NCBI RefSeq assembly: GCF_036320965.1
Contig: NC_092238.1
Coordinates: forward strand, 26,718,403 to 26,782,402
DNA from: Panulirus ornatus
Taxonomy: Eukaryota > Arthropoda > Malacostraca > Decapoda > Palinuridae
Reading direction: 5' to 3'
DNA: 64,000 bases
Shown here: positions 31,058-42,399 of the stretch, piece after piece
How the letters are laid out: each line of letters starts with the position of its first letter
Numbering within the stretch: position 1 is the first letter of the stretch
Position numbers and translations under genes: made by a program
Notes under the pieces: generated by a model
Told to the model about the DNA's origin: nothing
The model's database searches: none
The model's input: only the letters and a program-made list of their open reading frames with translations

Positions 31058-32219
31058 ATACTTTGTCGCTGTCTCCCGCATTTGCGAGGTAGCGCAAGGA
31101 AACAGACGAAAGAAATGGCCCAACCCCCCCCATACACATGTATATACATACGTCCACACACGCAAATATACATACCTACACAGCTTTCCATGGTTTACCC
31201 CAGACGCTTCACATACCTTGATTCAATCCACTGACAGCACGTCAACCCCGGTATACCACATCGCTCCAATTCACTCTATTCCTTGCCCTCCTTTCACCCT
31301 CCTGCATGTTCAGGCCCCGATCACACAAAATCTTTTTCACTCCATCTTTCCACCTCCAATTCGGTCTCCCTCTTCTCCTCGTTCCCTCCACCTCCGACAC
31401 ATATATCCTCTTGGTCAATCTTTCCTCACTCATTCTCTCCATGTGCCCAAACCACTTCAAAAGACCCTCTTCTGCTCTCTCAACCACGCTCTTTTTATTT
31501 CCACACATCTCTCTTACCCTTACGTTACTCACTCGATCAAACCACCTCACACCACACATTGTCCTCAAACATCTCATTTCCAGCACATCCATCCTCCTGC
31601 GCACAACTCTATCCATAGCCCATGCCTCGCAACCATACAACATTGTTGGAACCACTATTCCTTCAAACATACCCATTTTTGCTTTCCGAGATAATGTTCT
31701 CGACTTCCACACATTCTTCAAGGCCCCCAGAATTTTCGCCCCCTCCCCCACCCTATGATCCACTTCCGCTTCCATGGTTCCATCCGCTGCCAGATCCACT
31801 CCCAGATATCTAAAACACTTCACTTCCTCCAGTTTTTCTCCATTCAAACTCACCTCCCAATTGACTTGACCCTCAACCGTACTGTACCTAATAACCTTGC
31901 TCTTATTCACATTTACTCTTAACTTTCTTCTTCCACACACTTTACCAAACTCAGTCACCAGCTTCTGCAGTTTCTCACATGAATCAGCCACCAGCGCTGT
32001 ATCATCAGCGAACAACAACTGACTCACTTCCCAAGCTCTCTCATCCCCAACAGACTTCATACTTGCCCCTCTTTCCAAGACTCTTGCATTTACCTCCCTA
32101 ACAACCCCATCCATAAACAAATTAAACAACCATGGAGACATCACACACCCCTGCCGCAAACCTACATTCACTGAGAACCAATCACTTTCCTCTCTTCCTA
32201 CACGTACACATGCCTTACA
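31058..32219 (-). pseudogene. RTE-like LINE, RT C-terminal half with 3' tail
   Basis: The minus strand encodes 309 uninterrupted aa (32171-31242), from NVGLRQGCVMSPWLFN through FADDTALVADS and the C-terminal domain (LYGCEAWAMDRVVRRRMDVL, CGNKKSVVERAEEGLLKWFG) to a natural stop after SDVVYRG. The 3' UTR carries an internal deletion and ends GCGGGAGACAGCGACAAAGT with a poly-A tail beside a TA repeat. The copy is 5'-truncated within RT. Confidence 0.9.
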
Positions 32220-32239
32220 TAATATATATACATATATAT

Positions 32240-32425
32240 TATCCCTGGGGATAGGGGAGAAAGAATACTTCCCACGTATTCCCTGCGTGTCGTAGAAGGC
32301 GACTAAAAGGGAAGGGAGCAGGGGGCTGGAAATCCTCCCCTCTCGTTTTTAGTTTTCCTAATGAAGGAACAGAGGAGGGGGCCAAGTGAGGATATTCCCT
32401 CAAAGGTCCAGTCCTCTGTTCTTAT
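32240..32425 (+). mobile_element. Second copy of the RTE 5'-UTR/SINE-like unit
   Basis: Nearly the same as the head of the 5,772 copy, from ATCCCTGGGG to CCTCTGTTCTTATA. The 3' GCTACCTCGC tail is missing. A degenerate TATATA tract precedes it. Confidence 0.75.
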
Positions 32426-32785
32426 ATAATCAAGTGTAATCTCTATCACTTTCTTCATCCATATATTCTTTTTTGGTAAAAAGAGAAGAAAAATACAGCC
32501 AACTAGTTACAGATCATCATCAAGTTCTACTTTATCCCATGAGGCTTGTCAAACAGACTGGCATTTTGGACCATCTTCATTTGAGTGCAAAAGCATTTGA
32601 CATCCATAAGTAAAACTGTTCGCTGGTGGTAATCTGGATGGACAGCCCAGTTATCCTCTTCATGACAATCCACATTTATCTGGAAAGAAAATTTTTTATC
32701 TCCTATAAACTTTACTACAATGAACAAATATGAACCATTTCAAAACACATTTATGCCCTGCCAAATAATCCTTCCCAAAAATCTC

Positions 32786-33130
32786 AATACATCTGGGGTA
32801 AACCATGGAAAGGTCTATAGGGGCCTGGATGTGAATAGGGAGCATTGGTTTTGGTGCATTACACATGACAACTAGAGACTGAGCGTGAATGACTGTGGCC
32901 TTTTTTTTTTCCCTTTTTGCTGGCACTACCTCGCTGAAGCGAGGGGTAGCAATGCTGTTTCCTGTGGGGCGGGTGTTGCCAGGAATTGGATGAGGGCAAG
33001 CAAGTATATGAATATGTACAAGTGTATATATGTATATGTCTGTGTATGTGCATGTATATGTATGTATAGGTGTAAATGTTGGTATGCATATGTATGCAAA
33101 TATACATGTATGGGTGCTCATGTGTATATA
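32786..33130 (+). mobile_element. RTE-like LINE 3'-UTR fragment
   Basis: Starts CATCTGGGGTAAACCATGGA, then GTGCATTACACATGACA and CTACCTCGCTGAAGCGAGG, and continues into the TATG-rich part of the UTR. It contains no coding sequence. Confidence 0.7.
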
Positions 33131-33146
33131 CAAGTATATATAAGTA

Positions 33147-33808
33147 TGGTTGAGAGAGCAGGAGAGGGTGTATTGAAATAGTTTGGTCACATGGAGAGAA
33201 TGAATGAGAAAAGATTGACAAAAAGGATATATGTGTCAGAGGTGGAGGGAACGAGAAGTGGGAGACCAAAATGGAGGTGGATAGATGGAGTGAAAAAGAT
33301 TTTGAGCGATTGGGGCCTGAACATGCAGGAGGGGGAAAGGCGTGCGAGGAATAGAGTGAATTGGAACAATGTGGTATACTGGGGTCGAAGTGTTGTCAAT
33401 GGATTGAACCAGGGCATGTGAAGCGTCTGGGGTAAACCATGGAAAGTTTTGTGGGGCCTAGATGTGGAAAGGGTGCTATGGTTTCGGTGCATTACACATG
33501 ACAGCTAGACACTGAGTGTGAACAAACGTGGCCTTTGTTGTCTTTTCCTAGCGCTACCTCTCGCATGCATGGGGGGGAGAGGGGTGCCGTTTCATGTGTG
33601 GCGGGGTGGCGGTGGGAATGGATGAGGGCAGCAAGTATGAATATGCACATGTGTATATATGTATATGTCTGTGTACGTATGTATGTATGTATATGTTGAA
33701 TGTGTAGATACGTATATATGCGTATGTAGGCGTTTATGTATATACATGTGTATGTGGGTGGGTTGGGCCATTCTTTTGTCTGTTTCCTTGCGCTACCTCA
33801 CTAATGAG
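33147..33808 (+). mobile_element. RTE-like LINE, C-terminus and 3' UTR
   Basis: Starts in the VERAGEGVLK-like segment (with a stop in place of Trp) and continues MERMNEKRLTKRIYVSEVEG to the ORF end. It then runs through the complete 3' UTR to TGCGCTACCTCACTAATGAG. It is 5'-truncated and decayed. Confidence 0.8.
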
Positions 33809-34956
33809 GGAGACATTTCCATTTACAATACTGAACACCCCGTGTACACCAAATATTCCCTTAACTGCCACATTACTCAACTTTGCATTCAAATCACCCA
33901 TCACTATAAGCCGGTCTCATGCATCAAAACTGCTAACATACTCACTCAACTGCTTTCAAAAGACTTGCCTCTCATGATTCTTCTCATGACGAGATGTATA
34001 AAAGAAAGAGGCAAGAGGTCAAGAGAAAGGTGCAAGAGGTGAAAAAGAGGGCAAATGAGAGTTGGGGTGAAAGAGTATCATTGAATTTTAGGGAGAATAA
34101 AAGGATGTTTTGGAAGGAGGTAAATAAAGTACGTAAGACAAGAGAACAAATGGGAACATTGGTGAAGGGGGCTAATGGGGAGGTAATAACAAGTAGTGGT
34201 GATGTGAGAAGGAGATGAAGTGAGTATTTTGAAGGTTTGTTGAATGTGTTAGATGATAAGAGTGGCAGATATAGGGTGTTTAGGTTGCGGTGGTGTGCGA
34301 AGTGAGAGGGTCAGGGAGAATGGTTTGGTATACAGAGAAGAGGTTGTGAAAGCTTTGTGGAAGATGAAGGCCGGCAAGGCGGCAGGTTTGGATGGTATTG
34401 CAGTGGAATCTATTAAAAAAGGTGGTGACTGTTATTGACTGGTTGGTGAGGATATTCAATGTATGTATGGTTCATGGTGAAGTGCCTGAGGATTGGCGGA
34501 ATGCATGCATAGTGCCATTGTACAAAGGCAAAGGGGGATAAAGGTGAGTGTTCAAATTACAGAGGTATAAGTTTGTTGAGTATTCCTGGGAAATTATATG
34601 GGAGGGTATTGATTGAGAGGGGTGAAGGCATGTACAGAGCATCAGATTGGGGAGGAGAAGTGTGGTTTCAGAAGTGGTTGAGGATGAGTGGATCAGGTGT
34701 TTGCTTTGAAGAATGTATGTGAAAAATACTTAGAAAACCAGATGGATTTGTATGTAGCATTTATGGAGCTGGAGAAGGCATATGATAGAGCTGATAGAGA
34801 TGCCCTGTGGAAGGTATCAAAATATATAGTGTGGGAGGTAAGTTCTTGGAAGCAGTGAAAAGCTTTTATTGAGGATATAAGGCATGTGTACGAGTAGGAA
34901 GATTGGAAAGTGACTGGTTCCCAGTGAATGTTGGTTTGTGGCAGGGGTGCGTATTG
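33809..34956. mobile_element. RTE-like LINE piece with inverted 5' part
   Basis: 33,809-33,988 is minus-oriented endonuclease sequence (GDLNA region to VNGN). At 33,989 it switches to plus orientation and runs from the linker (MYKRKRQEVKRKVQEVKKRA) through RT (KAAGLDGIAVES, motif A as FMELEKAYDRA) to a motif-B remnant (VGLWQGCV) at 34,956. Several frameshifts and stops are present. Confidence 0.75.
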
Positions 34957-37900
34957 GCCACAAACATCTCATTTCCAGCACATCCACCCTCCTCCACACA
35001 ACTCTATCTATAGCCCACGCCTCGCAACCATATAACACTGTTGGAACCACTATTCCTTCAAACATACCTATTTTTGCTTTCCAAGATAATGTTCTCGCCT
35101 TCCACACATTTTTCAACGCTACCAGAACTTTTGCCCCTCCCCCACCCTGTGACTCACTTCCACTTCCATGGTTCCATCCGCTGCCAAATCCATTCCCAGA
35201 TATCTAAAACACTTCACTTCCTCCAGTTTTTTTCCATTCAAACTTACCTCCCTATTGACTTGTCCCTCAACCCTACTGTACCTAATAACCTTGCTCTTAT
35301 TCACATTTACTCTCAGTTTTCTTCTTTCACACACTTTACCAAACTCAGTTACCAGCCTCTGCAGTTTCTCACCCGAATCAGCCACCAGCGCTGTATCATC
35401 AGCGAACAACAACCGACTCACTTCCAAAGCTCTCTCATCCACAACACACTGCATACTTGCCCCTCTCTCCAAAACTCTTGCATTCACCTCCCTAACAACC
35501 TCATCCATAAACAAATTAATCAACCATGGAGACATCACGCACCCCTGCTGCAAACCGACATTCACTTAGCACCAATCACTTTCCTTTCTTCCTACTCGTA
35601 CACATGCCTTACATCCTCGATAAAAACTTTTCACTACCTCTAACAACTTGCCTCCTACATCATATATTCTTAATACCTTCCACAGATCATCTCTATCAAC
35701 TCTATCATATGCCTTCTCCAGGTCCATAAAAGCTACATACAAACCCATTTGCTTTTCTAAGTATTTCTCACATACATTCTTCAAAGCAAACACCTGATCC
35801 ACATATCCTCTACCACTTCTGAAGCCACACTGCTCTTCCCCAATCTGGTGCTCTATACATATCTTTACCCTCTCAATCAATACCCTCCCATACAATTTCC
35901 CAGGAATACTCAACAAACTTATACCTCTGGAATTTGAGCACTCACCTTTATCCCCTTTGCCTTTGTACGATGGCCAATCTTTGGGCACCTCACCATGAGT
36001 CATACATACATTAAATATCCTTACAAGCCAGTCAACAACACAGTCATCCCCTTTTTAATAAATTCTACTGCAATACCATCCAAACCTGCTGCCTTGCCAG
36101 CTTTCATCTTCTGCAAAGCTTTTACTACCTCTTCTCTGTTTACCGAACCATTCTCCCTAACCTTCTCACTTCGCACACCACCTTAACCAAAACACCCTAT
36201 ATCTGCCACTCTATCATCTAACACATTCAACAAACCTTCAAAATACTCACTCCATCTCCTTCTCACATCACCACTACTTGTTATCACCTCTCCATTAGCC
36301 CCCTTCACCAATGATCCCATTTGTTCTCTTGTCTTACGCACTTTATTTACCTCCTTCCAAAACATCTTTTTATTCTCCCTAAAATTTAATGATACTCTCT
36401 CACTCCAACTCTCATCTGCCCTCCTTTTCACCTCTTGCACCTTTCTCTTGACCTCCTGCCTCATTCTTTTATACATCTCCCAGTCATTTGCACTATTTCC
36501 CTGCAAAACTCGTCAAAATGCCTCTCTCTTCTCTTTCACTAATAATCTTACTTCTTCATCCCACCACTAACTACCCTTTCTAATCTGCCCACCTCCCATG
36601 CTTCTCATGCCACAAGTATCTTTTGTGCAAGCCATCACTGCTTCCTTAAATACATCCCATTCCTCCCCCACTCCCCTTACATCCTTTGCTCTCATCTTTT
36701 CCATTCTGTACTCAGTCTCTCCTGGTACCTCCTCACACAAGTTTCCTTCCCAAGTTCACTTACTCTCACCACCCTCTTCACCCCAACATTCTCTCTTCTT
36801 TTCTGAAAACCTCTACAAATCTTCACCTTTGCCTCCACAAGATAATGATCACACATCCCTCCAGTTGCACCTCTCAGCACATTAACATCCAAAAGTCTCT
36901 CCTTCACACACCTATCAATTAACATGTAATCCAATAACGCTCTCTGGCCATCTCTCCTACTTACATATGTATACTTATGTACATCTCTCTTTTTAAACCA
37001 GGTATTCCCAAACACCAGTCCTTTTTCAGAACACAGATCTACAAGCTCTTCACCATTTCCATTTACAACACTGAACACCCCATGTACACCAATTATTCCC
37101 TCAACTGCCACATTACTCACCTTTGCATTCAAATCACCCATCGCTATAACGCGGTCTCGTGCATCAAAACTACTAACACACTCACTCAGCTGCTCTCAAA
37201 ACACTTGCCTCTCATGATCTTTCTTCTTGCCCAGGTGCAAATGCACCAATAATCACCCATCTCTCTGCATCCACTTTCAGTTTTACCCATATCAATCTAG
37301 AGCTTACTTACACTTTAGCACATACTCCCACCACGCCTGTTTCAGTTGTGCTACTCCTTACCTTGCTCTTGTCCTCTCACCAACCCCTGACTTTACTCCC
37401 AAAACATTCCCAAACCACTCTTCCCCTTTATCCTTGAGCTTCGTTTCACTCAGAGCCAAAACATCCAGGTTCCTTTCCTCAAACATACTACCTATCTCTC
37501 CTTTTTTCTCATCTTGGTTATATCCACACACATTTAGACACCCCAATCTGAGCCTTTGAGGAGGATGAGCACTCCTCGCCTGACTCCTTCTTCTGTTTCA
37601 CCTTTTAGAAAGTTAAAATACAAGGAGGGGAGGGTTTCTAGCCCCCGGCTCCTGTCCCTTTTAGTCGCCTTCTACGACACGTGAGGAATATGTGGGAAGT
37701 ATTCTTTCTCCCCTATCCCCAGGAAGATGTTTTGAAATGGTTTGGTCAAATGGAGAGAATGAGTGAGGAAATATTGACCAAGAGGATATATGTGTCAGAG
37801 GTGGAGGGAACGAGGAGAAGTGGGAGACCAAATTGGATGTGGAAAGATGGAGTGAAAAAGGTTTAAAGTGATCGGGGCCTGAACATGCAGGAAGGTGAAA

Positions 37901-38396
37901 GGTGTGCAAGGAATAGAGTGAATTGGAACGATGTGGTATACCGGGGTCGAAGTGCTGTCAATGGATTGAACCAGGGCGTGTGAAGCATCTGGGGTAAACC
38001 ATGGACTCTGTGGGGCCTGGATGTGGAAAGGGAGCTGTGGTTTCAATGCATTATACATGACAGCTAGAGACTGAGTGTGAACGAATGTGGCCTTTGTTGT
38101 CGTTTCCTAGTGCTGCATCACACACATGCGGAGGGAGGGGGTTGTTACTTCATATGTGGTGGGGTGGTGATGGGAATGAATAAAGGCAGACGGTAAGAAT
38201 TATGTACGTATATATATATGTATATGGCTGTGTGTGTATATATATGTATACGCTGAGATGTATAGGTATGTATATTTGCGTGTGTGGATGTGTATGTATA
38301 TACATGTTTATGTGGGTGGGTTGGGCCATTCTTTCGTCTGTTTCTTTGCACTACCTTGCTAACGCGAGAGACAGCGACAAAGCAAAATAAATAAAT
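34957..38396. mobile_element. Apparently full-length RTE-like LINE with 5' inversion (twin-priming structure)
   Basis: 37,722-34,957 reads on the minus strand from the 5' UTR (TGGGGATAGGGGAGAAAGAA) through an APE-type endonuclease and RT to DVLEMRC. The endonuclease shows LNVCGYNQDEKKGEI, ALSETKLKDKG, MGDLNAKV at 37,141 and the final-His segment CDHYLVEAK. RT shows IPGKLYGRVLIERVK, FMDLEKAYDRVDRD and FADDTALVADS. At 37,723 orientation flips: 37,723-38,396 (+) continues from DVLKWFGQMERMSEE to the ORF end, 3' UTR and tail GACAGCGACAAAGCAAAATA. Only about 30 codons are missing between the two parts. Frameshifts and stops make it inactive. Confidence 0.8.
37547..37722 (-). promoter_or_regulatory. 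5' UTR of the RTE-like LINE
   Basis: About 175 bp before the endonuclease ORF, beginning TGGGGATAGGGG. The same sequence forms the head of the short elements at 5,772 and 32,240. By analogy with other LINEs it would contain the internal promoter. Confidence 0.5.
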
Positions 38397-38424
38397 AGAA
38401 TATATATATATATATAATTTTATA

Positions 38425-38855
38425 TTATTATACATAATCGCTGTTTCCCGCGTCAGCGAGGTAGTGCCAGGAAACAGACCAAGAACAGCCCACACATATA
38501 TATACATAAATGCCCTTGCACACACACAGACATATCAACATATTCACGTACACATACATATATACACATATACATATTCATACTTGCTTGTCTTCATCCA
38601 TTCCTGGCACTACCCAGCTCCACAGGAATCAGCATTGCCGCCCCCTTCTTCAGCGAGGTGGTGCCAGGAAAACAGACAAAAAGGCCACAGCTCCCTATCT
38701 ACATCTAGGCCCCACAGACCTTTCCATGGTTTACCCCAGACGTTTCACATACCTTGGTTCAGTCCATCAGCAGCACGTGGACCCCGGTATACCACATCGT
38801 TCCTATTCATTCTATACCTTGCACTCCTCTTACCCTCCTGTATGTGCACGGGAAA
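38425..38855 (-). mobile_element. RTE-like LINE 3' end, minus orientation
   Basis: Its 3' terminus (CGCTGTTTCCCGCGTCAGCG on the plus strand) lies at the left. It runs through the UTR to the last codons of the ORF near 38,855, where it is 5'-truncated. Its tail faces the tail of the 34,957-38,396 element across a short TA tract. Confidence 0.8.
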
Positions 38856-38859
38856 ACTC

Positions 38860-41270
38860 AACTTTGGTGGGGTTGTATTGCTGACAGTAAAGTGTCATCA
38901 TAGAACTTCTCCCTCTTGGGCTGCCAGAGCCTTTCTAAAGGCTGCTTTGTAAATCTAGAATGACATAAATTTATCTCTGCTACACAAGTGTAGCTTGAAG
39001 ATAACAGCTCTCAAAGGATTATCAAAGATTAAGCGGCCAATGTCTTCAGAATGAAAATCACATCTGAGATATGCTGAACTGGTGTTTGTAGCATTATGAA
39101 TATGAGTAATGCCCAAAACAAAGGTTAGAAAGTTTCACTTATACATCTCTAAAAAGAAAAATAATTTCAAATGGGTGTACATCATCCAAAACCATATCAT
39201 CAAATTTATAGGACTACAATATATCCAAATCTAATAATAGGTCAAATATCAACATATCAATACCATTCAAAGCATTGCAGCAATTAAAAAATTTTGTCAT
39301 GTCAATGTCCACTGCAGTATTTACTATAGCCAATGAATGAGAATAAGAAAAAAATTAAAGGAAATGAGGGCAAAATAAAGTGCATCCAAAACTACGAGCA
39401 AGGTTAAGTCTTTTAATGCTATCTTCTTTACCATGGATGTTTCACTGATTGTTACAGTATGTAACACAACATTATCCCTGAGGTTCATTATCCTCTCCAC
39501 TATTGAATGATTTCAATACGTTGGATAGAAATAAATCCCAATCATACTCACCAGTCTTAATCTAGCACTTATATAAAATACAACATTCCATAAGCAAAGT
39601 ACAGCATGCGATTCCACAACTAATGAAAACACAGTACTTATTAAAAGACTTTTACCCATCTTTCTCACCCAAGGAAATACTTAAAGTATAAAACGTGTAT
39701 TCTAATTTTCCCAAACAAAGCCAAATGATATGCTAACCTACACTGGGTTACATTACATGTGGTTTAGTTAGCTTATCATCTTTGTGAGAGTGTTTACAAG
39801 TTTAGCAATGCACCAAAACTGGCTAAATACTCAGTAATTCCGTTTAGTAAAGGTCATGCAAAGTTTTGAAAATACAATAAGAAATGCTGAGTACGTTTTA
39901 GAGTATTATAAATTATTCAATACTGTTAATTATGGTAATAATGGTGTTATGAAAACCTTACTTAAATGCCCTGGTAAGTGGGGTTTATCTTAACTTTCAA
40001 TACTCAAGCCAAAATATAACATTAACTTCCACGATGATGATGGCAACTGCTGATAAGTATCAGGAAACTGACTATGAACTAAGTGACCACTCTAAACAGC
40101 ACAGCCTGGCAAGCACCCATTCCATGCAGTACCTTGCAGCTCATACCATTAATATTAGTATGATTCATCATAATCTTGGCTGGAGAAGATCATGTGAGGC
40201 TTCTCTAGGGTCTGTTTAGTTTTAACCTGTATTTTAACCTATACCTAATTAATTCCACATTATCTGATATTCATAAGCCTTATCACCATCAATATCATAG
40301 AATACCATGTGATCTAAATCACACTCTGTTGCTTCATTTAATTCTTTAGTCATTACACTACCACTGAAGAACAATAATGCTAAATATCTAAAGCTAATTT
40401 TAAAGTAAAGCTAAACTAGTAACATACTAAAATCTGTTATATTTAATTCTCACGTTTTCCTTGATCTTCATAGTCCTCCCCACTTTCTGGGTTCACTATG
40501 GGAGCAGGATGGAGAGAAGGGTAGTGCACTAATATGATGTACATCCTATCATTCCCACACAAAATTTCTCTTTTATCATCAAATAAATTGGAATGTGATA
40601 TTATTGAAAAAATATGGTGGAACAAGTAAATATATAATTCGCTACTTAGAATGATATACATTTATAAGGAAATAAAGCATGCCAATTAAAGAATGAACAA
40701 AAAGTAAATGGTAAAAGTCTAATTTAGCTCTGCTTAGCTAATAGCTTTAGACATAGTGATATTTTTCTGCAGTGTTGGTTTAATGTTTAATGCATCATAT
40801 AGCAGTTACTCAGTATATTCCGGAAAATTATATCTTAAGGAATAATGATGAATCAGGTAAAAGTCAAGGGAGCTATATATATAAAAAATATGTAGGATAA
40901 ATTCATGTAAGGGTAAGAAATAAATTCAAAGACAACAACACAACCAACAGAAACTTTGCTAACCTCCTGAGCAATCAAAATCTATCTAAATTTCAATATT
41001 CTAGTCAAATATTCCAGTCATAACCATGGCTGACCATCAAGAAAATGGCACTAATAATCAACTAACATACAACATACTGAGCAGCCATGCAATCCCCAAC
41101 AGCAATTCAACAACTGGGTATGGTAAGTGTGAGATTTTCAAAGGTGCGACTGATTCTTTACAACTGCTTTACTTGCTTTTACATTATTCTACGTTGGTAA
41201 ACATAACCAAATACTACTGCTTTATCTAACTGAATTAAACATAATGCTCCAAATCATCCTCCCCAATTTA
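38860..41270. other. Intergenic, AT-rich, no gene seen
   Basis: Only short frames; no repeats or splice patterns I would defend. Confidence 0.45.
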
Positions 41271-41430
41271 TTTATCATCTACACAACACTACTATTGCAG
41301 AACAAAATCAGTGAATGTCCAAAACTAGTAGCGATAGTGAGCTAAAACTAACTTTTACCATAAACATTTATCTACCCTTAAACTGTAGAGAATTACTCTC
41401 ACCTTATGAATTCAGTGCGGGCCTAAACAT

Positions 41431-42312
41431 TCAAATTTTTCCTCGATTCTTCATCTCCTTTGCAAGCTTGCGCTTCTCCTTTCGTTCAAGGTATTTCTCA
41501 ACTCTGTTTGTTTTCTTCAGCTCTTCATATTGAGCAGCCTTAAGTAAAATCTTCTGTTCCCTTTTGGTCATAAACTTTGGTTTCTTTCCTTGCCTAAGTG
41601 AATCCATTTGACGGTGTCTTACACCTTTACGGATTTCCATTCCTTTTTCATGTTTTGCTTGTTCCTTTTCCTGATTCTCCATACGCTGAATTATGGATCT
41701 CATCTTTTTCTTTTTGATAGGATTAGACACTGACTTCATTTCTTCCTTTAAAATTTCCTTTTCCTTCTTCCTTTGGTCTTTAAGGAAACGATAGTTTCCT
41801 TTCCATATCGTCATATTCAGATGTCCTGACAGATTATCAAATCTGGGATCTCGAGTAATCTTCTTCTTAACATTATGTCTTGGAAGAGAGAATAAACGTG
41901 GAGCAGCTTTACGCATCATTGGTACTTCACTGGGACGATTCTTGTTGGCACGTTTAAACTGTTCTTGTTTCTCTGTCTGCCTTGTTTCTGTGGGGTCAGA
42001 GGAGGGATGTCCACTTCCTTTAAGTACCTCCTGCTTGAATTTTTTCACGCCCATATCTTCTTGAAGTTTTAGAAGTTGTTTCATAGACATCTTACTGTAA
42101 GGATCTTGATCTTCATCATCTTGCTCTGGTATTTCTCCATCTCTGCTTTCATCACTATCAGTTTCTGAACTACTGTCACTCTGATATTCGGAAGGGAAGA
42201 ATCTCTGCTTGTTATGGGCATTCATTTCCCATGCAAATGACGTACCTGATAAGCCAGAACTCGGCTTTTCTGCAAAATCTTCATTAAAATTCCGAGATGA
42301 TGGAGAACTCAT
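41431..42312 (-). CDS. RRP36: Ribosomal RNA processing protein 36 homolog
   Basis: An intact intronless ORF of 293 aa matches the RRP36 family. In other eukaryotes this is a nucleolar component of early 90S/SSU-processome particles, needed for the early pre-rRNA cleavages that make 18S rRNA. Residues 42-72 are strongly acidic/serine-rich. The family core starts at RPSEV (126-130), followed by KKKITRDPRFDNLSG (149-163), a long Lys/Glu helical region with RMENQEKEQ, and QGKKPKF (241-247). The C-terminus is basic, as expected for a nucleolar protein. Length is close to the usual 250-300 aa. The start is the first ATG after an in-frame TAA, with A at -3. An AATAAA (minus) lies about 160 bp past the stop, at 41,268-41,273. 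No intron is needed. Confidence 0.95.
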   Translation of the reverse strand: MSSPSSRNFNEDFAEKPSSGLSGTSFAWEMNAHNKQRFFPSEYQSDSSSETDSDESRDGEIPEQDDEDQDPYSKMSMKQLLKLQEDMGVKKFKQEVLKGSGHPSSDPTETRQTEKQEQFKRANKNRPSEVPMMRKAAPRLFSLPRHNVKKKITRDPRFDNLSGHLNMTIWKGNYRFLKDQRKKEKEILKEEMKSVSNPIKKKKMRSIIQRMENQEKEQAKHEKGMEIRKGVRHRQMDSLRQGKKPKFMTKREQKILLKAAQYEELKKTNRVEKYLERKEKRKLAKEMKNRGKI

Positions 42313-42399
42313 CCTTGATACACGTGTTTTTTTCAGAAGATAAACAATGGTACAAATCCTTTATTTCTTTGCACAGTTCACCTAAATCCCACCTGCTTT

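Noticed and set aside
31218..31813. Plus-strand Ser/Pro/His-rich frames of 150-158 aa, and similar ones at 35.0-35.7, 36.6-37.5 and 61.9-62.2 kb
   Set aside because: Antisense shadows of RTE-like reverse transcriptase and endonuclease sequence.
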